From NCBI RefSeq assembly GCF_945859705.1, contig NC_079135.1, forward strand, positions 123,261,551-123,325,550: 64,000 nt of DNA. Direction: 5' to 3'. This document shows, piece after piece, positions 1 to 13,420 of the stretch. This DNA is from Episyrphus balteatus. Taxonomy: Eukaryota > Arthropoda > Insecta > Diptera > Syrphidae. Under the pieces are notes generated by a model. It saw only the letters and a list, made by a program, of their open reading frames with translations. It was not told the DNA's origin and ran no database searches. Position 1 is the stretch's first letter; each line of letters opens with the position of its first letter. Made by a program: the position numbers and the translations under genes.

Positions 1-2945
1 ATCTTTAATCTATAAACTTTAAAAAATATAATTAGGTTTTGGAATCCAGGGAACTCTGATTAATGTCAATCAACTGTCAAAAAAGTCAGAGTAACTTGGG
101 TTTTTATTTTACAACGAACGCCACAGAGCTCAAGTTTCACTATATGATTTTAGTTTAAACATTTCTCTTGGCCTAGCTGACTTTAGAACCCACCGAAAAA
201 TTTTGGTACAAAAACCACCTGAAGTTTTGTGAACAAAAAAATTATATTTAATGATCGCCAAATTTTGACAGCTAATCTGGAATGTTCTGTTAGAAAAATT
301 ATCTTAAAAATTCGAAATTTATGTGACTTTAAAATCAGTAGCATCATCATTGAAGGTTAAAGTCGATAGGGCAGTTCACAGTTGATCATATCATATAGGA
401 CATTTTAAGTATCAGTAATTTGAGTGTAAAAGTGATCCTAAAACAGTTTCACCACCAATATTAATGGCACGTATTTCTTTAAAATATGTACAGCAACAAT
501 ACATTACCGACCTTAAACAGAGTGTTGACTGTGAAACTGTCCAGAAAAGTCATTTGAGTGGCCGATATTGTAAAGTGTCATTTCCCATGTAAAAATGACA
601 CTACCTTATCATTCCTACACTGTACCAACTGCGAAACTGATCTAAGAATCGTCATAGATCCCGGACTAAGTGTTTAAAAATTGAAAAATTTTGAATAAAA
701 AATTTAAAACAAAAAAGAATCATTCATAGTCTGCAAACGGAATGAATTAAATTATTCTTTATTCAAATTTTAAAGAAACCCAACCCAAGAAATAAAAAAA
801 AATGACATGAATTTTTCGTCAAGATTTCGTCAACAAATAAATTAAAAGCTTACAAATAAAACAAAAATTAATGAAGCATAATAAAAAAATAGAAGGTAGG
901 TGCTGCAGTAAATTTTTTTTCACTATCACTCGCTAGTCTTAAATTATTTTTTACTTTTATTTTTTTTTTAGCCTGCAAAAGAAGAATGCAAAAGAATATA
1001 ATGAATCAATGGCACGTGAAGTCGCGCACTAAATCTATGCAAATGTTAGTGTTAAAATTCTAATTTTATTTCTTTTGTTATTTATTAACAAATAAACTAT
1101 TTAAACATGTGTGAGTGAGATATGACTTAGTTTTCTCAAAAAAAAAAAACTTCTACTACTCTCAGACACTTATAAACTTGATATTTTTGCTGCTATTCAA
1201 CACACAATCTATCTGTATCTACTCTCTCTCTTTCGCATGCATAGAATGACCTTCACCTTAACCTAGTGGCAGTGTCGGACAAACGGTCAATTACCTTTCG
1301 CGGTCTGTATTATTTTTTTTTTTTTTGTTTAGCTTCCATTTCTTGCTCACATTTATTAGACAACGTCGACGACGGAGCCAAAAACAACGAGCTACGACGG
1401 AGACGCTTACTTTTTGTTGTTGTTGTTTTTGTCATGGAACGCATACAATTGCATTAGATTAGATATTGCTGAGTATAATAGTAGGTATGTGGTTATTGGG
1501 TGAGAAGAGAAGCATTATTAGCTTCTAAAAAGCTTTATATCTACAAATACCCCCAAAATTCACAACCACATAAGCACAAAGTTAGATTTTTTTTTTGTTT
1601 TTTGTCTTTTGCTTTCCAAAGTATCTCAAAACTCAAATACTTTTTTAGACTTTGTTTTTGTTTTATATATATTATTTTCTTCGTCTCTCTGCTTCTTGAT
1701 TGCGATTTCAATCTGTTTCCTATTGCTATTGTTTGTTTGTTTTTCTTTTTTTTTTCTAGTTTCAAAGGAATTTATTATTTCTTTTCGTTTTGTTAAAAAA
1801 AATCAAAAAAAAAAAACTAAAAAAAGGACTTCAGTGATTTTTCATGTTTTAAAGCTGTCTGCACTTTTAGAAAAAATGCACGATCTCTAGGAACTGGTTT
1901 TTTTTAGTGGTTTTAGTTATATCGGACGGACATCCTTTGTAAGAGAATAGAAAAAGAAACACAAAACAAATCCCCAGACAAAGCGGAATGTATCTGCGCA
2001 GACAGACAGAAAATAGTATAGAGGTTCTTATTGAGATAGATATTTTTTGTTTGTTTTTTTGGTTAGATATGCAATTTAGATTAAATATTATAAAAATGAA
2101 ATGGTGAGTAGGAATAAGACAGATATATGGAGAGAAAAAGAGATAGAAGAAGTAGGTAAACAATCTCAATCAAGGTCAGAAAATGACAGAGGTGCGAGTC
2201 GCGAATAGAATGAATTTTGTTTTTTTTTTTTTAATCTATTTACAGGATTTTTTTTTGTTTGAAATAATATTTATTAAGAAAAAGGAACCTTTAACTTTTT
2301 AACTCAGCAGGTGCCATTAAAATTGATGGATTATGACAGACAGGCAGGAATTATATTCACGATTCGTGTGAACTTAAATGCAAGACACTTTAAAGGTTGC
2401 TACCTACCTATTTATCAACTTATGAGCCTTCGGGGGTTTATCATTGAGAGAAGTGAAAGGATTTTAATTTGAGAACTTAATTACTTTGAATGCAATGCTT
2501 TTGGATTAATATGTATATTAATTTACACTACATTACCAAAAATGTTCTAACGATTTCAAACAAACATGGCATTCTGTTTAAGCCTTAAGAAAGTGTCACT
2601 AAAATTGAAATCAAACATACCTACGAGTAAATTAGTCCCATTTACTTGAATCATAATTTCTCAATAATTTTGCCAGCACTAAGCCATTTCCTTTCATTAT
2701 CGTATTAAATGAAAATAAATGGAAACATTCTGACAAGATCACTGGAGATGTTGTCACTTGTGTCAATGGGGTAGGGTATTAGCAGAACGTGAAATTGACA
2801 GATTCTATTCAAAATGCTACGTTGAAGTTGCAGTGGCTATGAAGATGAGAAAATTCAGGGGCAGTCAAATACGTGACATTTAATTAACTAATATTGCAAA
2901 CTAAATTTCAATCTTATAAAAAACTCATTATACACAACAAGATCC
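1..2945. other. Non-coding AT-rich DNA
   Basis: Apart from family A copy 1, it holds A/T homopolymer runs and a small CpG cluster with CGACGACGGAGCC-like words (1365-1412) preceding a TTG-repeat run. Open frames of 60-100 codons at 1500-2170 overlap one another on both strands and are F/L/K runs from T/A tracts. No gene supported. Confidence 0.7.
495..660 (+). repeat. Family A repeat, copy 1
   Basis: TTACCGACCTTAAACAG, GAGTGGCCGATATTGTAAAG, TGTCATTTCC and ACACTACCTTATCATTCC appear in order. They align with AAGTGGCCAATATCGGTAAA, TGTCAATTCC and AAACTACCTTACCGACAC in copy 2. Confidence 0.6.
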
Positions 2946-3040
2946 AATCTTAAATAAGAGTTTTGCTTCTATAAAGCTTTACCGAAGGAAGCAATAGTTT
3001 CATTTATAAAGCGTTATAGAAGCAACATTTTTAGATAGGA
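2946..3040. mobile_element. 87-bp near-palindromic MITE, copy 1 (diverged)
   Basis: TTTTGCTTCTATAAAGCTTT and, inverted, AAAGCGTTATAGAAGCAACA flank a short centre. The overall length of ~90 bp and the motif order match the better copies at 13073 and 23894. Confidence 0.6.
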
Positions 3041-3174
3041 TGAAATGTGAGTCAACTACTTGAGTCTTTGTACAAGAATAACGTTACTTTTGTTTCTTAT
3101 TTATGTATTGACATCAAACTCAATTTTGACATTTGTGCTTGAAATATTTTGAAATAAAGGTGCCGCACACTAAA

Positions 3175-3400
3175 AACCTATAATAGTCGGTATTGTTTCA
3201 AGAAACTTAAGGGTCTGTCGAGTGTGACACTTAAGTGGCCAATATCGGTAAATTAAGTGTCAATTCCTACGAAAAAAAATAAAACTACCTTACCGACACT
3301 CAATTAAAGAAGTGTTTGCTAGTGAAAATGGTCATAAATTACACTTTACAAATAAAGTGCATTTGCCTTACCATTCCTTACTAAAGTAGTGCGTGTAAAA
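3175..3400 (+). repeat. Family A repeat, copy 2
   Basis: It runs from ATAATAGTCGGTATTG through AAGTGGCCAATATCGG and CTACCTTACCGACACTCAAT to TGCCTTACCATTCC. The first block is close to the reverse complement of the ACCGACT blocks, so the unit has inverted-repeat character. Confidence 0.6.
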
Positions 3401-4531
3401 CTAGGTTATATACAATAAATTCGCAGAATTCTGTTGATTACGAGTGACAGTGAGTTTTGTAGAGTTTTTCTGCACATAATTCGGTATCTTTTTTTTCGTA
3501 AATTGTATAAAACTTATCTACTTATTAAAAAGCTCATCTAATTCAAAGTAGATTTATATGTATTTGGTCTACAAAAAAAAAACTCTTATCATACACAATC
3601 ATAAAATTCATAGGCCTATGAGTTAAAAAAGAGCATAAAAAAAGCTTTATTTTTTTTGTACAAATTCTTCTATTTTTATTCCAACAACAACAACAACACT
3701 AGCACGCATTTCCAGATGAGAAGACCTTTTTTTCTAGTTTTCTATGCTTCAAGTAACTAGTTGCTATTTCGTTGGTGTATAGTGTTGTCGTGTAGTATAT
3801 TCGCACCAGCAGACACACCATCATTCAAAGAGTCCACAAAGAAAAAAGGAACAAAAAAAAAATAGATAAATACCAAAGGAAAAACTGAAAATAGTTTGTT
3901 TTTCTCTCGTCTATTACACTATTCTCTCTAGGGAGGGAGGAAAATTTATACTCGTTTACTATTTGCTTGTAATAGTATTTGTAATAATTGTGTAAGTTTG
4001 GTTCGGGATATACTACAACGGTTTTTTACATTATTTGCCTCGATCAGTTGCAGTTTTCTAATCGAACCGTACGAACTATGGCGGAATCTGGTAATTTTTG
4101 TTGTTGTTGTGGTTGATCAAATGAATGGAAAATTTAGAGGAAAATCTGTGAGCCTGTTTTCTCTTACAAAAGTGCGATTTATGAAAGTGAATCCTCAAAT
4201 TTCCAATAAAAATGGAACAAATATCCAGAAATGTTTATAAAAGTGCGTAAAAATTATTTTACAATGGAAAAAGCTTTCAAGCTTCATTAGCAGAGTTCGA
4301 CAACCTATGAAAGTTCAAATTAAGCTATTCATTTTATGCGTCATTCAAAATTGCTAAGTGATCTAATACACAGATAAAAAATGAGTGCTTTCAGGGAGGG
4401 AAAAAAGAGAATACCAAAGTGAAAGTGAATTTCCCTTTACTAGATTTCTATAATTACTGCTTTGTTCTTTTTTTTTTTCAACCAAACATGAATAACTAAC
4501 CTACCATACAAAAAGAATTATTCGAACAAAA

Positions 4532-4565
4532 ATGGATTACGCGTTAAATAATTCTTTTAAAAATG
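4532..4565 (+). other. Candidate short first coding exon (weak)
   Basis: AACAAAAATGG is a good fly-type start context, followed by 11 codons (MDYALNNSFKN) and a consensus donor G|GTAAGTG at 4565/4566. Past the donor the frame stops after a few codons, as expected if splicing is used. Nothing else (promoter, downstream exon, homologue) supports it, and such combinations occur by chance in a window this size. Confidence 0.15.
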
Positions 4566-5289
4566 GTAAGTGTAAAAATTAAGCACACTGTGAACGGATC
4601 CTTAAAATAGAAGCAGTCGTGTATTGTGGTTTTACACTTTTGTCGTTATAAAAAGGACGAATATATTTGACAGTATAGGGTGTCTGATGTCAAAAATATA
4701 ATAGCCCACCCTTTTCTGTCAAAAATGTAATTTGATTTGAAAATTGACAAGTAGAAACTGAGGGCAAGTCTTTAAGGTGGAAACGCAAGTTGTTGAACGC
4801 TTGTTTTGTGTTGGTGCGTTTCGTTAAGTTCTCGTTCACTTGTAATTTCGTAAATGAGAATTACTCTATAATAAAAATTATATTAACAAAGAATCAGTAA
4901 AGGTTGCAATAGAAAAAAATACAAACTCTTTCAAATTCTTTTTTGAAGCATTTGACATTTGGTAGGTATGTGAAATGGCAAAATAAAACAAATAGCAATT
5001 TTTAATTTCTGGACGATTTTGTTACTAAACAAATCATTTTAAGTGTTTGACTGAGCTGTACAATTAATTGCTTTTATAATGGATTTATTTTTTGGGTTTA
5101 TAATATTTTCCGGCGTTTGTATCAGAGTGAAAGTATACTTTTTTACAGGTGTCAAAATGACATTTATTTTTATTCACTCAGCCACTGATTACAACGAATT
5201 GCTATATTGTAAACCTTCAAAATTTACAAACTCGAGTTCACACGAGTGCGAACAAAGTTGAAGCGTTGAGAGTGGGTTTAGCCTTATTT

Positions 5290-5575
5290 TCTGTTGCTAC
5301 ATAAATGTGCACTACCTTATCATTGTTAGCTGATACTGATACATATACTTGCTCTCAGACTTTTTTTAATAAGTTTCATAGGTATAGTTCAAAAGTGATT
5401 GATTTATCTAAGTTGAGGTGTTCACAAGTGTTGAAACATTCTATTAACATTCTATTTATCGCTGATGGCTTACAACTATACCTACATAGTTTGTATTTGT
5501 AGTGCAGTAAAAATATGAACTATCTTACCGACACTCAATTAACATATGAAACTGCTCTTTATCGTTAATCTATTT
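5290..5575 (+). repeat. Family A repeat, copy 3
   Basis: It contains GCACTACCTTATCATTG at 5309 and CTATCTTACCGACACTCAAT at 5521. The second block shares about 18 of 20 bases with copy 2 and is followed in both by TTAA. Confidence 0.55.
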
Positions 5576-6933
5576 GACAGTGTTGCATTACTAATTTTTT
5601 CAAAATCCTCAACACATGCACAACACCCACTTTTTTCTCTATTTATTTATCCCACATGAGTAGGATCCAGCTCGAAGGACCAATTTTATTTACTCCTTAA
5701 CAGTTATCATGTCTTATTCATTAGAAAAAGTAGCATTTTTCACTGACTAATCATGTGATTCTCTCAATTGAATCATCTGTATTACCAACCTATCTAAAAT
5801 AATTGCTAGATCTAAAAACAAAATAAAAAATAAAATCTTAAAATAAAAATTCCATAGCAATGCAAAGATATATCTAAATGTACCTATTTTATAAAACAAA
5901 AATAAATAAAAAATTTAACGGTTTAATATCTATATCACTATGCCAAACCCACGAAAGTAAATTATAGAAACAGCTCCCACGCGATAAAAAACAAAACAAC
6001 CAAAAAATTAGAAAAAATAACAACAAATACAAGACAAGAAAAAAACATATTGTACTAAAAATCCAAAGGTTGTCTGATCTATGATAGTGTGTGTAGTAGA
6101 ACGGACGACATCAAAATTATGACTTGCACACTTATTGTTGATTAAATATGTATTTTTTTTTTATTTTTTTCTTTTTCTAATTCTAAAAACGATTAAAGTT
6201 TCGCGCATGCATATCTGCAATCTATTATAAGTTTTTGCCATAGGTATATGAATACATGATAAGACCAATCAAAAAAAGTCTAGATAATTAAAACAGAAAC
6301 CACTCTATGATGGAATGAACAAATTCATATTAATAGAAAATAGAGAAACCAACAAAATTAATAAAAATCATGAAATAACTTATAACTAAATCATGTGGGT
6401 AAGGTAGACTCTTGGGTTGGGTAGATAAACTTGAATCACCCTCTAAAATATATTCCCTCTATTGCTATCTTACTCTAATTCTGTTTTATTGTGAATAGAG
6501 TCTAAATGGTGATCAGTGACAGTAACAGTCTTAGCTATTTAGGTTTGTCGATTCAAGTTCAAGTTAACTTTAAAAGAGGTCAGGGCCATAAATACATGCA
6601 CATATGACATATTTTTTTCGGCAGATCTCACTGTGTTAGAATTTACTTATACAAAACACAAATAGATGTTCACACACAAAATTCCCCCTTAAAAACGATC
6701 TAACACTCTCTCTAACACACAAAAATACATTTCTCTTTGAAAATAAATTGAGAGATATTTTTTGTTTGTAGTTGTAAAAGTTGATGGTTGATCGCAAAAA
6801 AAAAGCTCTTTCTCTCTCTCTTCCTATTTCTTTCGTTTGAATTTGTGTTAGAAAAACTGTTTGTATGCAGTTTTCTGTTCGTATAACACTTTGCCCCTAT
6901 TGGCACAATTCACAATTATTTTGGTGTTGTGTG

Positions 6934-6968
6934 TATAAAAGCATGCGCGAGTGCGTTACCCTCCATGC
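6934..6968 (+). promoter_or_regulatory. Candidate TATA promoter
   Basis: TATAAAAG at 6934 is followed about 30 nt later by CTCCATGC, a poor match to the arthropod initiator TCAKTY. The next ~150 bp is less AT-rich and contains CpGs (GCAACGCAACGGACGGACGC). There is no matching gene model downstream. Confidence 0.25.
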
Positions 6969-8603
6969 AGCTTATAGCAGCGCAGCACCATTTTATTATT
7001 CTACGAGAGTCAGAGAGAGGCCAACATAAAAATAAAAATACTTTTGGGGCAAATAGATTTTTATATGCAACGCAACGGACGGACGCAAGTTACAAAAAAA
7101 AACTTTCACTGTGTTGGTTTTGAATTGAAATACACTTTTTTTTTGCATATTTTTGGCAATAGCATTTGAGTTGCATTTGTGGAGAATCTGACTTGCTGAT
7201 TACACAGTCCACACATGCATGCAATAAGTATAAGGGGTAGGTAACGCAGGCATAATACACATTTGAAAAAAAATTTCCCCAATTCTCGTATAGTTTATTT
7301 TTGCATTTTTTTGTGTGTGCACTTTTTTTTTTGATTTTTGTATATATTTTTGGCTGTGTGCATTTGCTAAATTTGTTCTATAGCTTTTTTTTAGAATAAA
7401 GAAAAGAAATAATTTCATGTGTTTATTTGTCCCCCCCCCCTTGCATTTGGCTTGTGTTTTTTTGACAAAAGGTTAAAAAACTCTTGGGGTTTAATAACAT
7501 CTTCAAGGTTAGATTAAAAAGCAAACATTGAACTAGCGCAGTGTTGACGCGACTTGTGATTGTTGTTTTTTTTTCATTTTTTATAAATTTAGATTAGATA
7601 AATGCAATTTTATTTAACTTTAACTTAATTTTTTTGCTTGTTATGTAAAATAATCACACATTTATAATCGTAATGTTAAATTTGTTTATTTTTATGAATT
7701 ATTTATTTTTAGTCTAATTTACGATTGTGAATAAACATTTAAACTGGTTACCTACTTTTATATTCACAATAACGCATTTCCTTTTGATTAATGTGAATTC
7801 CACAAACTAAAGAATAGAATCGGGAACCAGAAACCATTTCTGGGACAAAATTCTAAGAAATGTATTCTCTATTGTGACTGTGTCACCCTTTTTTCTCTTT
7901 TTTGTACGATCACAATAACTTTTGTTAAATTAGTTCCTTGGAAATTCTAATTAAATAAAATGATCAAGGGAGTCGCAGTTCTACTCTAACAAGCCTATTA
8001 AATATTTCCTTTTCTTCCCACACACCAACACGATATCATTTAAACTATGTATATGACATTGGATAGGTTTTTAACCAGGGATGTCAAATTAGTTCATATA
8101 ATAATCCTATAATGCTTATTTAAGAACTATTGTGTATTTGTCTTTAATGATTTCGAATAACTTACAGATTAGGAGATTTGAGATACCTCAGAAGTAATGA
8201 AGAAAGATGATTATTTAGTTCTGTTTGATTTGGTTTCGAATCATAAAATGCTCCTATATATAATGTATTTTTCTTTGTAAAAGACGACTACATGGTCATA
8301 GTTCTGTTTGCTTATGTGTTTAGTTTTTTCTACTTTCATTTTTTTTTATCATCCCTGCTCGGTGAATATAGTAAAGAATGGGGGAATGTTTATTAAGTAG
8401 ATACAGTACCAGAAAATCCCCCGCTTTGTAGTATAGGGCATTTAGTTCAGGAATAAAATAAATAAAAAAAAAACGAAAGATGAAACGAAATAATAAATAC
8501 TGTATAGACAAGACAGACACAGAGTATTTTTTTTGTTGTTATAATAGCTTTATTTTTCTCTCTTTCTAACGGTTAATTGAATGTAACAATGGTCAAGGCC
8601 ATC

Positions 8604-8639
8604 GGATATAGTAGGGCATTGCTATGCCTGATTATATCC
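8604..8639 (+). other. Short imperfect hairpin
   Basis: GGATATA pairs with TATATCC and GGCAT pairs with ATGCC around a TGCT loop, separated by a 4-nt internal bulge. At 36 nt it is too short for a normal microRNA precursor, and no known insect microRNA is recognised in it. Confidence 0.35.
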
Positions 8640-10947
8640 AATATATTCTAGCAGTTGTGTATACGTACTACGTCGGGAAATATTTCTTTTTTTTTTTTCT
8701 GATTCATTTAAATAAAAACAACGCAGATTATAGAAGTTGAAGTTACAAAGTGTTATAATATAATAGATCTTTGTATTTTTTCATCATCTAGATGGGAATT
8801 GCGCAAATTTAAGAACAAAATTGTATGTGGTTACACCTTAATTGAGATAATTTCTTTCGTTTTAGCTTTGTTTGTTTACTTTAGTAAAAATGAAAAAGTG
8901 TTATATATTACAAAATGTAATTTTATACGCATTTCTAACCCAATTAAATTAGGATAATTTTAAGTGATTTCAAATGCAAAACATGGGGATGTTATATAAG
9001 ATGAGAACAAACTTGCAAAGCTTTGTAAAAATTATGAAAGTTTTTTTCTTTCCTTTTTTTAATTAAGGAAACAAACAGAACTCTTCATCAGTTTTTGCTT
9101 TAGACTTGTCAAAATAATCATCTCAATAGGGTTTTTAAGCAACAGAAATAAGTACATATCTCTCTCAAACGTCATTTGTACTTTGATGAATCTGACACTT
9201 GTTTATTTGTTTTAACTATTTTTTAAGATTTTCATAAGTATTTAGCAAGTAAATTCATAAAAAAAGGATTAAAAACCATTTTTTTTAGTATCCTTCGAAT
9301 TTGGTATCTGTCAGTTTCATCAAAGTTATGACTGTCACTTTTAGCTCTGTTAGATTTCTACATTTCCATGCGAACAATTTAAATAAGGGCAGTATTAGTA
9401 GGTGCCAAGGTTAAAATTATTCCACAGCCAATCTCGTTTCATCTGAATGTAAACGCATAAAAGCTTCGTTTGATTACTATTTTTTTTAGTTGAATAGGTA
9501 AACTGTCAATGTTCAATTTAGTTCCAAATGTCTAAAATGAATATCATTAGAACCTGACCAAGTACTGTTAGTTTTATATACTTTTAATGGGAACGAAAAC
9601 CTACATAAAAAAAAAGAACATATAGATCCTATATATCTGTCAAAAGGGTCGTCGCTAAAAAACCAGCTTTACAAAAATACCTTTTGACACCAGAGTTTCC
9701 TGTTAAAACACAACAAACTAGGCCATATGCTTCCCAGAAGCCATACTAGTTCCATTACTAACACCTTGTACAGTTTACACATCATTGAACATTGGTATGG
9801 TACCTCTTCCAAAAAAAAAAACTAGTCATCAAACGTTTTTTTTTTTTGTCTTGTTGTTGTTATTAGTAATGTATAGGTAGGTGTATATACCACCTTTCTA
9901 TAGGTACTAATTCCAAAGAAGAATAAAAAAAACGTTCCTATAATGAAGTTAACTCATGTTGTTCATCATTATCATCATCATCCATTTTGTGCGTACTCCG
10001 AAGCTTCATACTATCACTACACCGCACTATACCACACACCACCACCCAGAAGTCCAGACCAGAAGCCATCGTTACTGCCGCCGCCGACGACGACGACGAC
10101 GACGATAAAAATGCAAAAATGAACAAAAAACAAAAAAAGACCACAACAAAGAAGACTAAGAACCAACTATACCTACTCTATCTATACTTTAAGAATAGCA
10201 CAACATAACGCGCACCCGAGAAAATAAAGCAAAAAATTGAGCAAAAAAGAACAAGCCAACGAAGAACCAGCAAAGAATCAAGATTCCAGAAAAAATGTGT
10301 TAGTGGAGTAGTTTCGATTACGTCACCTCTCTCTAGACTTGGTCGTCTACTGGTGGCTCGGTTTTTTCTATCTATAGATAGACATATTCTCGATGGGAAC
10401 TGGGAACAGCAGAGACCTACTAAAGCAGAACAACGTTTGTATATGTTCTTTTTTTTTATTTTCAAGATCTAGGCAACGGAACGACACTGAATTCTGAATC
10501 CGACATGCAGGCGGATTGTGAAGGAAGATATGTATGTGTGTGTGTAATGACCGTATCAGTATATTTTTTCTCTATGTGTGTAGATTAAAGATAGATTGGC
10601 CAAACCACAATATAATTGAAATCGAAAGTGCTTTAACCAAACTATACAATATAGTGCTAGCTTTGAATAGATTCATCTGTATTCACGGGGCTGGAGCTGT
10701 CAGTTTTTTTTTTTAATTTTCTTAACTTTAAAGAACATTCTTCTTGTGACTTCTAATTTGTTTCCACCTTAATTTATCTAAGATTTCCCAAACTTCATTG
10801 TTGACTTTAACACATGATGAATGTGAACGACTCACATTGGATGCGTTCAGATAACTAACATAAAATTATGAAATGACTTTTGACGTTTTAATCTATTTTG
10901 TAAAACAAATAGTAAACGAACAAACCTATTTTTTCTTTCAATCTCTG

Positions 10948-11099
10948 CGTTCCTTTGAAGGCGTTAGACTACTCATGAGTAGCAATTTAATACCACCAAC
11001 TACTCATCTTATCTTCTCGAACAATTGAACATGTGCTAATTGTAGTACAAGATCTACTAATCATCTACTTATACAAACTACCACCTCCAAAGGAACGCG
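10948..11099. mobile_element. ~150-bp inverted-repeat element (GCGTTCCTTTGRAGG ends)
   Basis: GCGTTCCTTTGAAGG at 10948-10962 is matched in inverted orientation by CCTCCAAAGGAACGC at 11084-11098. Between them is a perfect 14-bp palindrome CTACTCATGAGTAG (10969-10982) and several ACTACTCATCTT-type blocks. CTACTCATG also recurs downstream (11228-11240), so a larger or second copy may exist. Confidence 0.5.
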
Positions 11100-13189
11100 G
11101 CTAGTAGCAGACTTCTATTGGAGTAGAAGAAAACGATAATCTAGTACTACCAACTATATAATATTTTCATCTACTCGGCCAGAAAAGCACATTTACATAT
11201 TAGACGCATTTCGTTCGGGGTGGCAAACTACTCATGGGAACATGATCTAGTACATTTACTCATGCTCTTCTGCATAGATAAATTCGAATTGCATTTATTA
11301 CCTTGAAAGTACAGTCAATTGCTGTACAATTTTGGTCACGTTTGTATCGAAATTTTCCAAAAACGGCTATGTAACTAAAATTTGACAGATGATACCTTTT
11401 TTGACGTTTCTTTTGTCACTTATACAGATATGTCAAAGTAACATAGACAATTAAAAAATTAGATTTCAGGGAATGCTGGACTTATAAAATATCTTGCACC
11501 AAGGCTCTATTCCAAGTAAATACATCCCAGTGCCAAAGTGTTTGCAAAGTTCCTAGTCGAACAGTTCATGGTCTACTTATACATCCAAGTATTTAGAAGA
11601 GGCAACCCCTTGTCCTGTGTCTTGTAAGCTCTCTAGTGGGCTCTAGGGTAGGGCTGATCGACGGCAATAGTATTGTGTGTGATGCTTAATAGTGTGTAAG
11701 TTGTGTTGTAAATTTGTGTAGACAAAACAAGCAAAAAAAAAAAAAACATGATCATGGCAATAACAAACGATCCGTCTAGACTAAATGGGGGAATATAGTG
11801 TGTGGATTATTGTCGTTTTGTTTTGACCGTCAAAACCGCACCGCACCGATACAATGAGTTGGTTCTATTATAGAGTAAAAGAGAGAGAAATAGTGACGGA
11901 TGTTTGAACGAGAGTATATTCATATGACCGTCTGGGAATGGAAAGTGTATAGAAGAATAGAAGCAATCTAGACATCAGAGTTTGTCATTGACAATGGGAA
12001 TACTTTAACCTACCTAACCTACCCGCAGAACTGTTTGCGGTTTTTTATTTATTACTGTCCCCCCACATATATGATTATAGAGAAGATAAAAAAAAACACT
12101 AGATTCTATTGACAAGACAATGAAGATGTTGATAAAGAAAAAAAAGTGAGGGTGAAGTTTTATTATTATTATATGTGATATAGATATTCTGAGAAAATGT
12201 AGGTATAGAAAGATTTATGACAATTTATTAATCCGTTTCTTTGTTTTAGTTTTTTGCAGTGAACTTACCCGAATTATATTTGCAATAAGGTAATAGAAGA
12301 CATTGAGGGATAATTTATTAAGTTTATTCCTTTTTTTTGTGTCACTTTATTCACCACACACGATCATACACCCCGTCATTTGACAGATAAACGTCAAAAA
12401 CTACAACCAATTTCGCGTATTACGAATTTATGCAAATATAACACGAATAGGGGGAGCGCAGAAAATTTTTCCACACATGCACTCGAACGAAAGGGAAATG
12501 TTTGACTGAAACAGAACAGAAAAAAGTATATTGTAGAGTGATCCTTCTGCGTGATCGTCTGTTTGAAACGAGCTATTCTTTTAGCCGTTCGTAGTTGTGT
12601 CTTCTGATGAAACAAAATAGTAAAAAAAAAGAAGAGTAGAAATTGTAAGGAAAACAAAAAATATATCACCAAGAAGAAGAATGAGCGTAGGGAATCTTTG
12701 AATAACGTTAAGTAAAATGAAGCTGGGGATAAGTAAGATAAGTGTCAAAATAGTGATTGGGTTTTAGAAGCTTCTAATATAAAGAAAGGGATTTGGTAAA
12801 AGGAGGCAAGTAATGGACTTACTTTTTGATTCTACTACCTACTTTGTTTTTATTTTATTTTCTATCTAAATTTCACCTCACGCTTTTTTTAATTAAGTTT
12901 GACAGTAGTTGTTGATAAGATTTCCTTATTCAATTTGACATTTGGTTGTCACTTACACTTATAGGTATGTAGTTTTAATTGGTTTTGACGTTTTTAATAT
13001 TAGATCATTATGGTTACTCGCTCAACAATCTATAAAGCTTTATAGAAGCAAAATTGTTTATCGTGTGTGTAACCCGACATATAATTTTGGTTCTATAAAG
13101 CTTTACATATGCAATTGTTGCTTCTTGAAAGCATTATAGAAGCAAAATTGTTAGTAGGGAAGTTCAGTTTGTGTACTTAGACTTGCAAA
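11100..13189. other. Non-coding AT-rich DNA
   Basis: CTACT/AGTAG-rich words extend to about 11280. From 11600 to 12030 the DNA is less AT-rich, with no frame of interest. The 87-bp MITE copy 2 and its half-unit lie at 13030-13159. Nothing else supported. Confidence 0.65.
13073..13159. mobile_element. 87-bp near-palindromic MITE, copy 2
   Basis: It starts CCCGACATATAATTTTGG and ends AATTGTTAGTAGGG, and the two halves are imperfect reverse complements (TTCTATAAAGCTTTA against AAAGCATTATAGAAGC). The centre is GCAATTGTTGC. Length 87 bp, identical to the copy at 23894. A related half-unit (CTATAAAGCTTTATAGAAGC) lies just upstream at 13030-13058. Confidence 0.75.
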
Positions 13190-13420
13190 TTGGTAAGTGC
13201 TGTCGGTGAAGTGTCACTTGCTCTTGAAGTGGGCTTGAATTTTTAACAGTTGTAAAGACATTTTAGAGTCAGTTTCTAGAGTCGGTAAGGAAGTTTTTGT
13301 TTACAAGAGAAGAATGTATTACAACTTTGGGCTAGTTTCAGAGTCGAGTCAATCATATAAGAAACCTTAAATGAAATGTAAGGCTTTGTTCGCGCTACCT
13401 TACCGACTTTAAATTAGATA
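13190..13420. repeat. Family A repeat, copy 4
   Basis: Inward and outward versions of the motif occur together: GTCGGTAAGGAAG at 13280 and GCTACCTTACCGACTTTAAA at 13396, with TGTCGGTGAAGTGTCACTTG at the left. This supports an inverted-repeat element. Confidence 0.5.

Larger units (their letters stand above)
3401..10940. other. Non-coding AT-rich DNA, some CpG/trinucleotide islands
   Basis: Holds family A copy 3, the weak exon at 4532, the TATA candidate at 6934, the hairpin at 8604, a C10 run at 7431, and a (CGA)n/CCG trinucleotide stretch at 10077-10106 preceded by an ATC run (9963-9981). The region 9960-10460 has relatively high CpG. No coding gene recognised. Confidence 0.7.

Noticed and set aside
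8604..8639. microRNA precursor
   Set aside because: The stem is too short and has an internal bulge. It does not contain a mature insect microRNA that I recognise.
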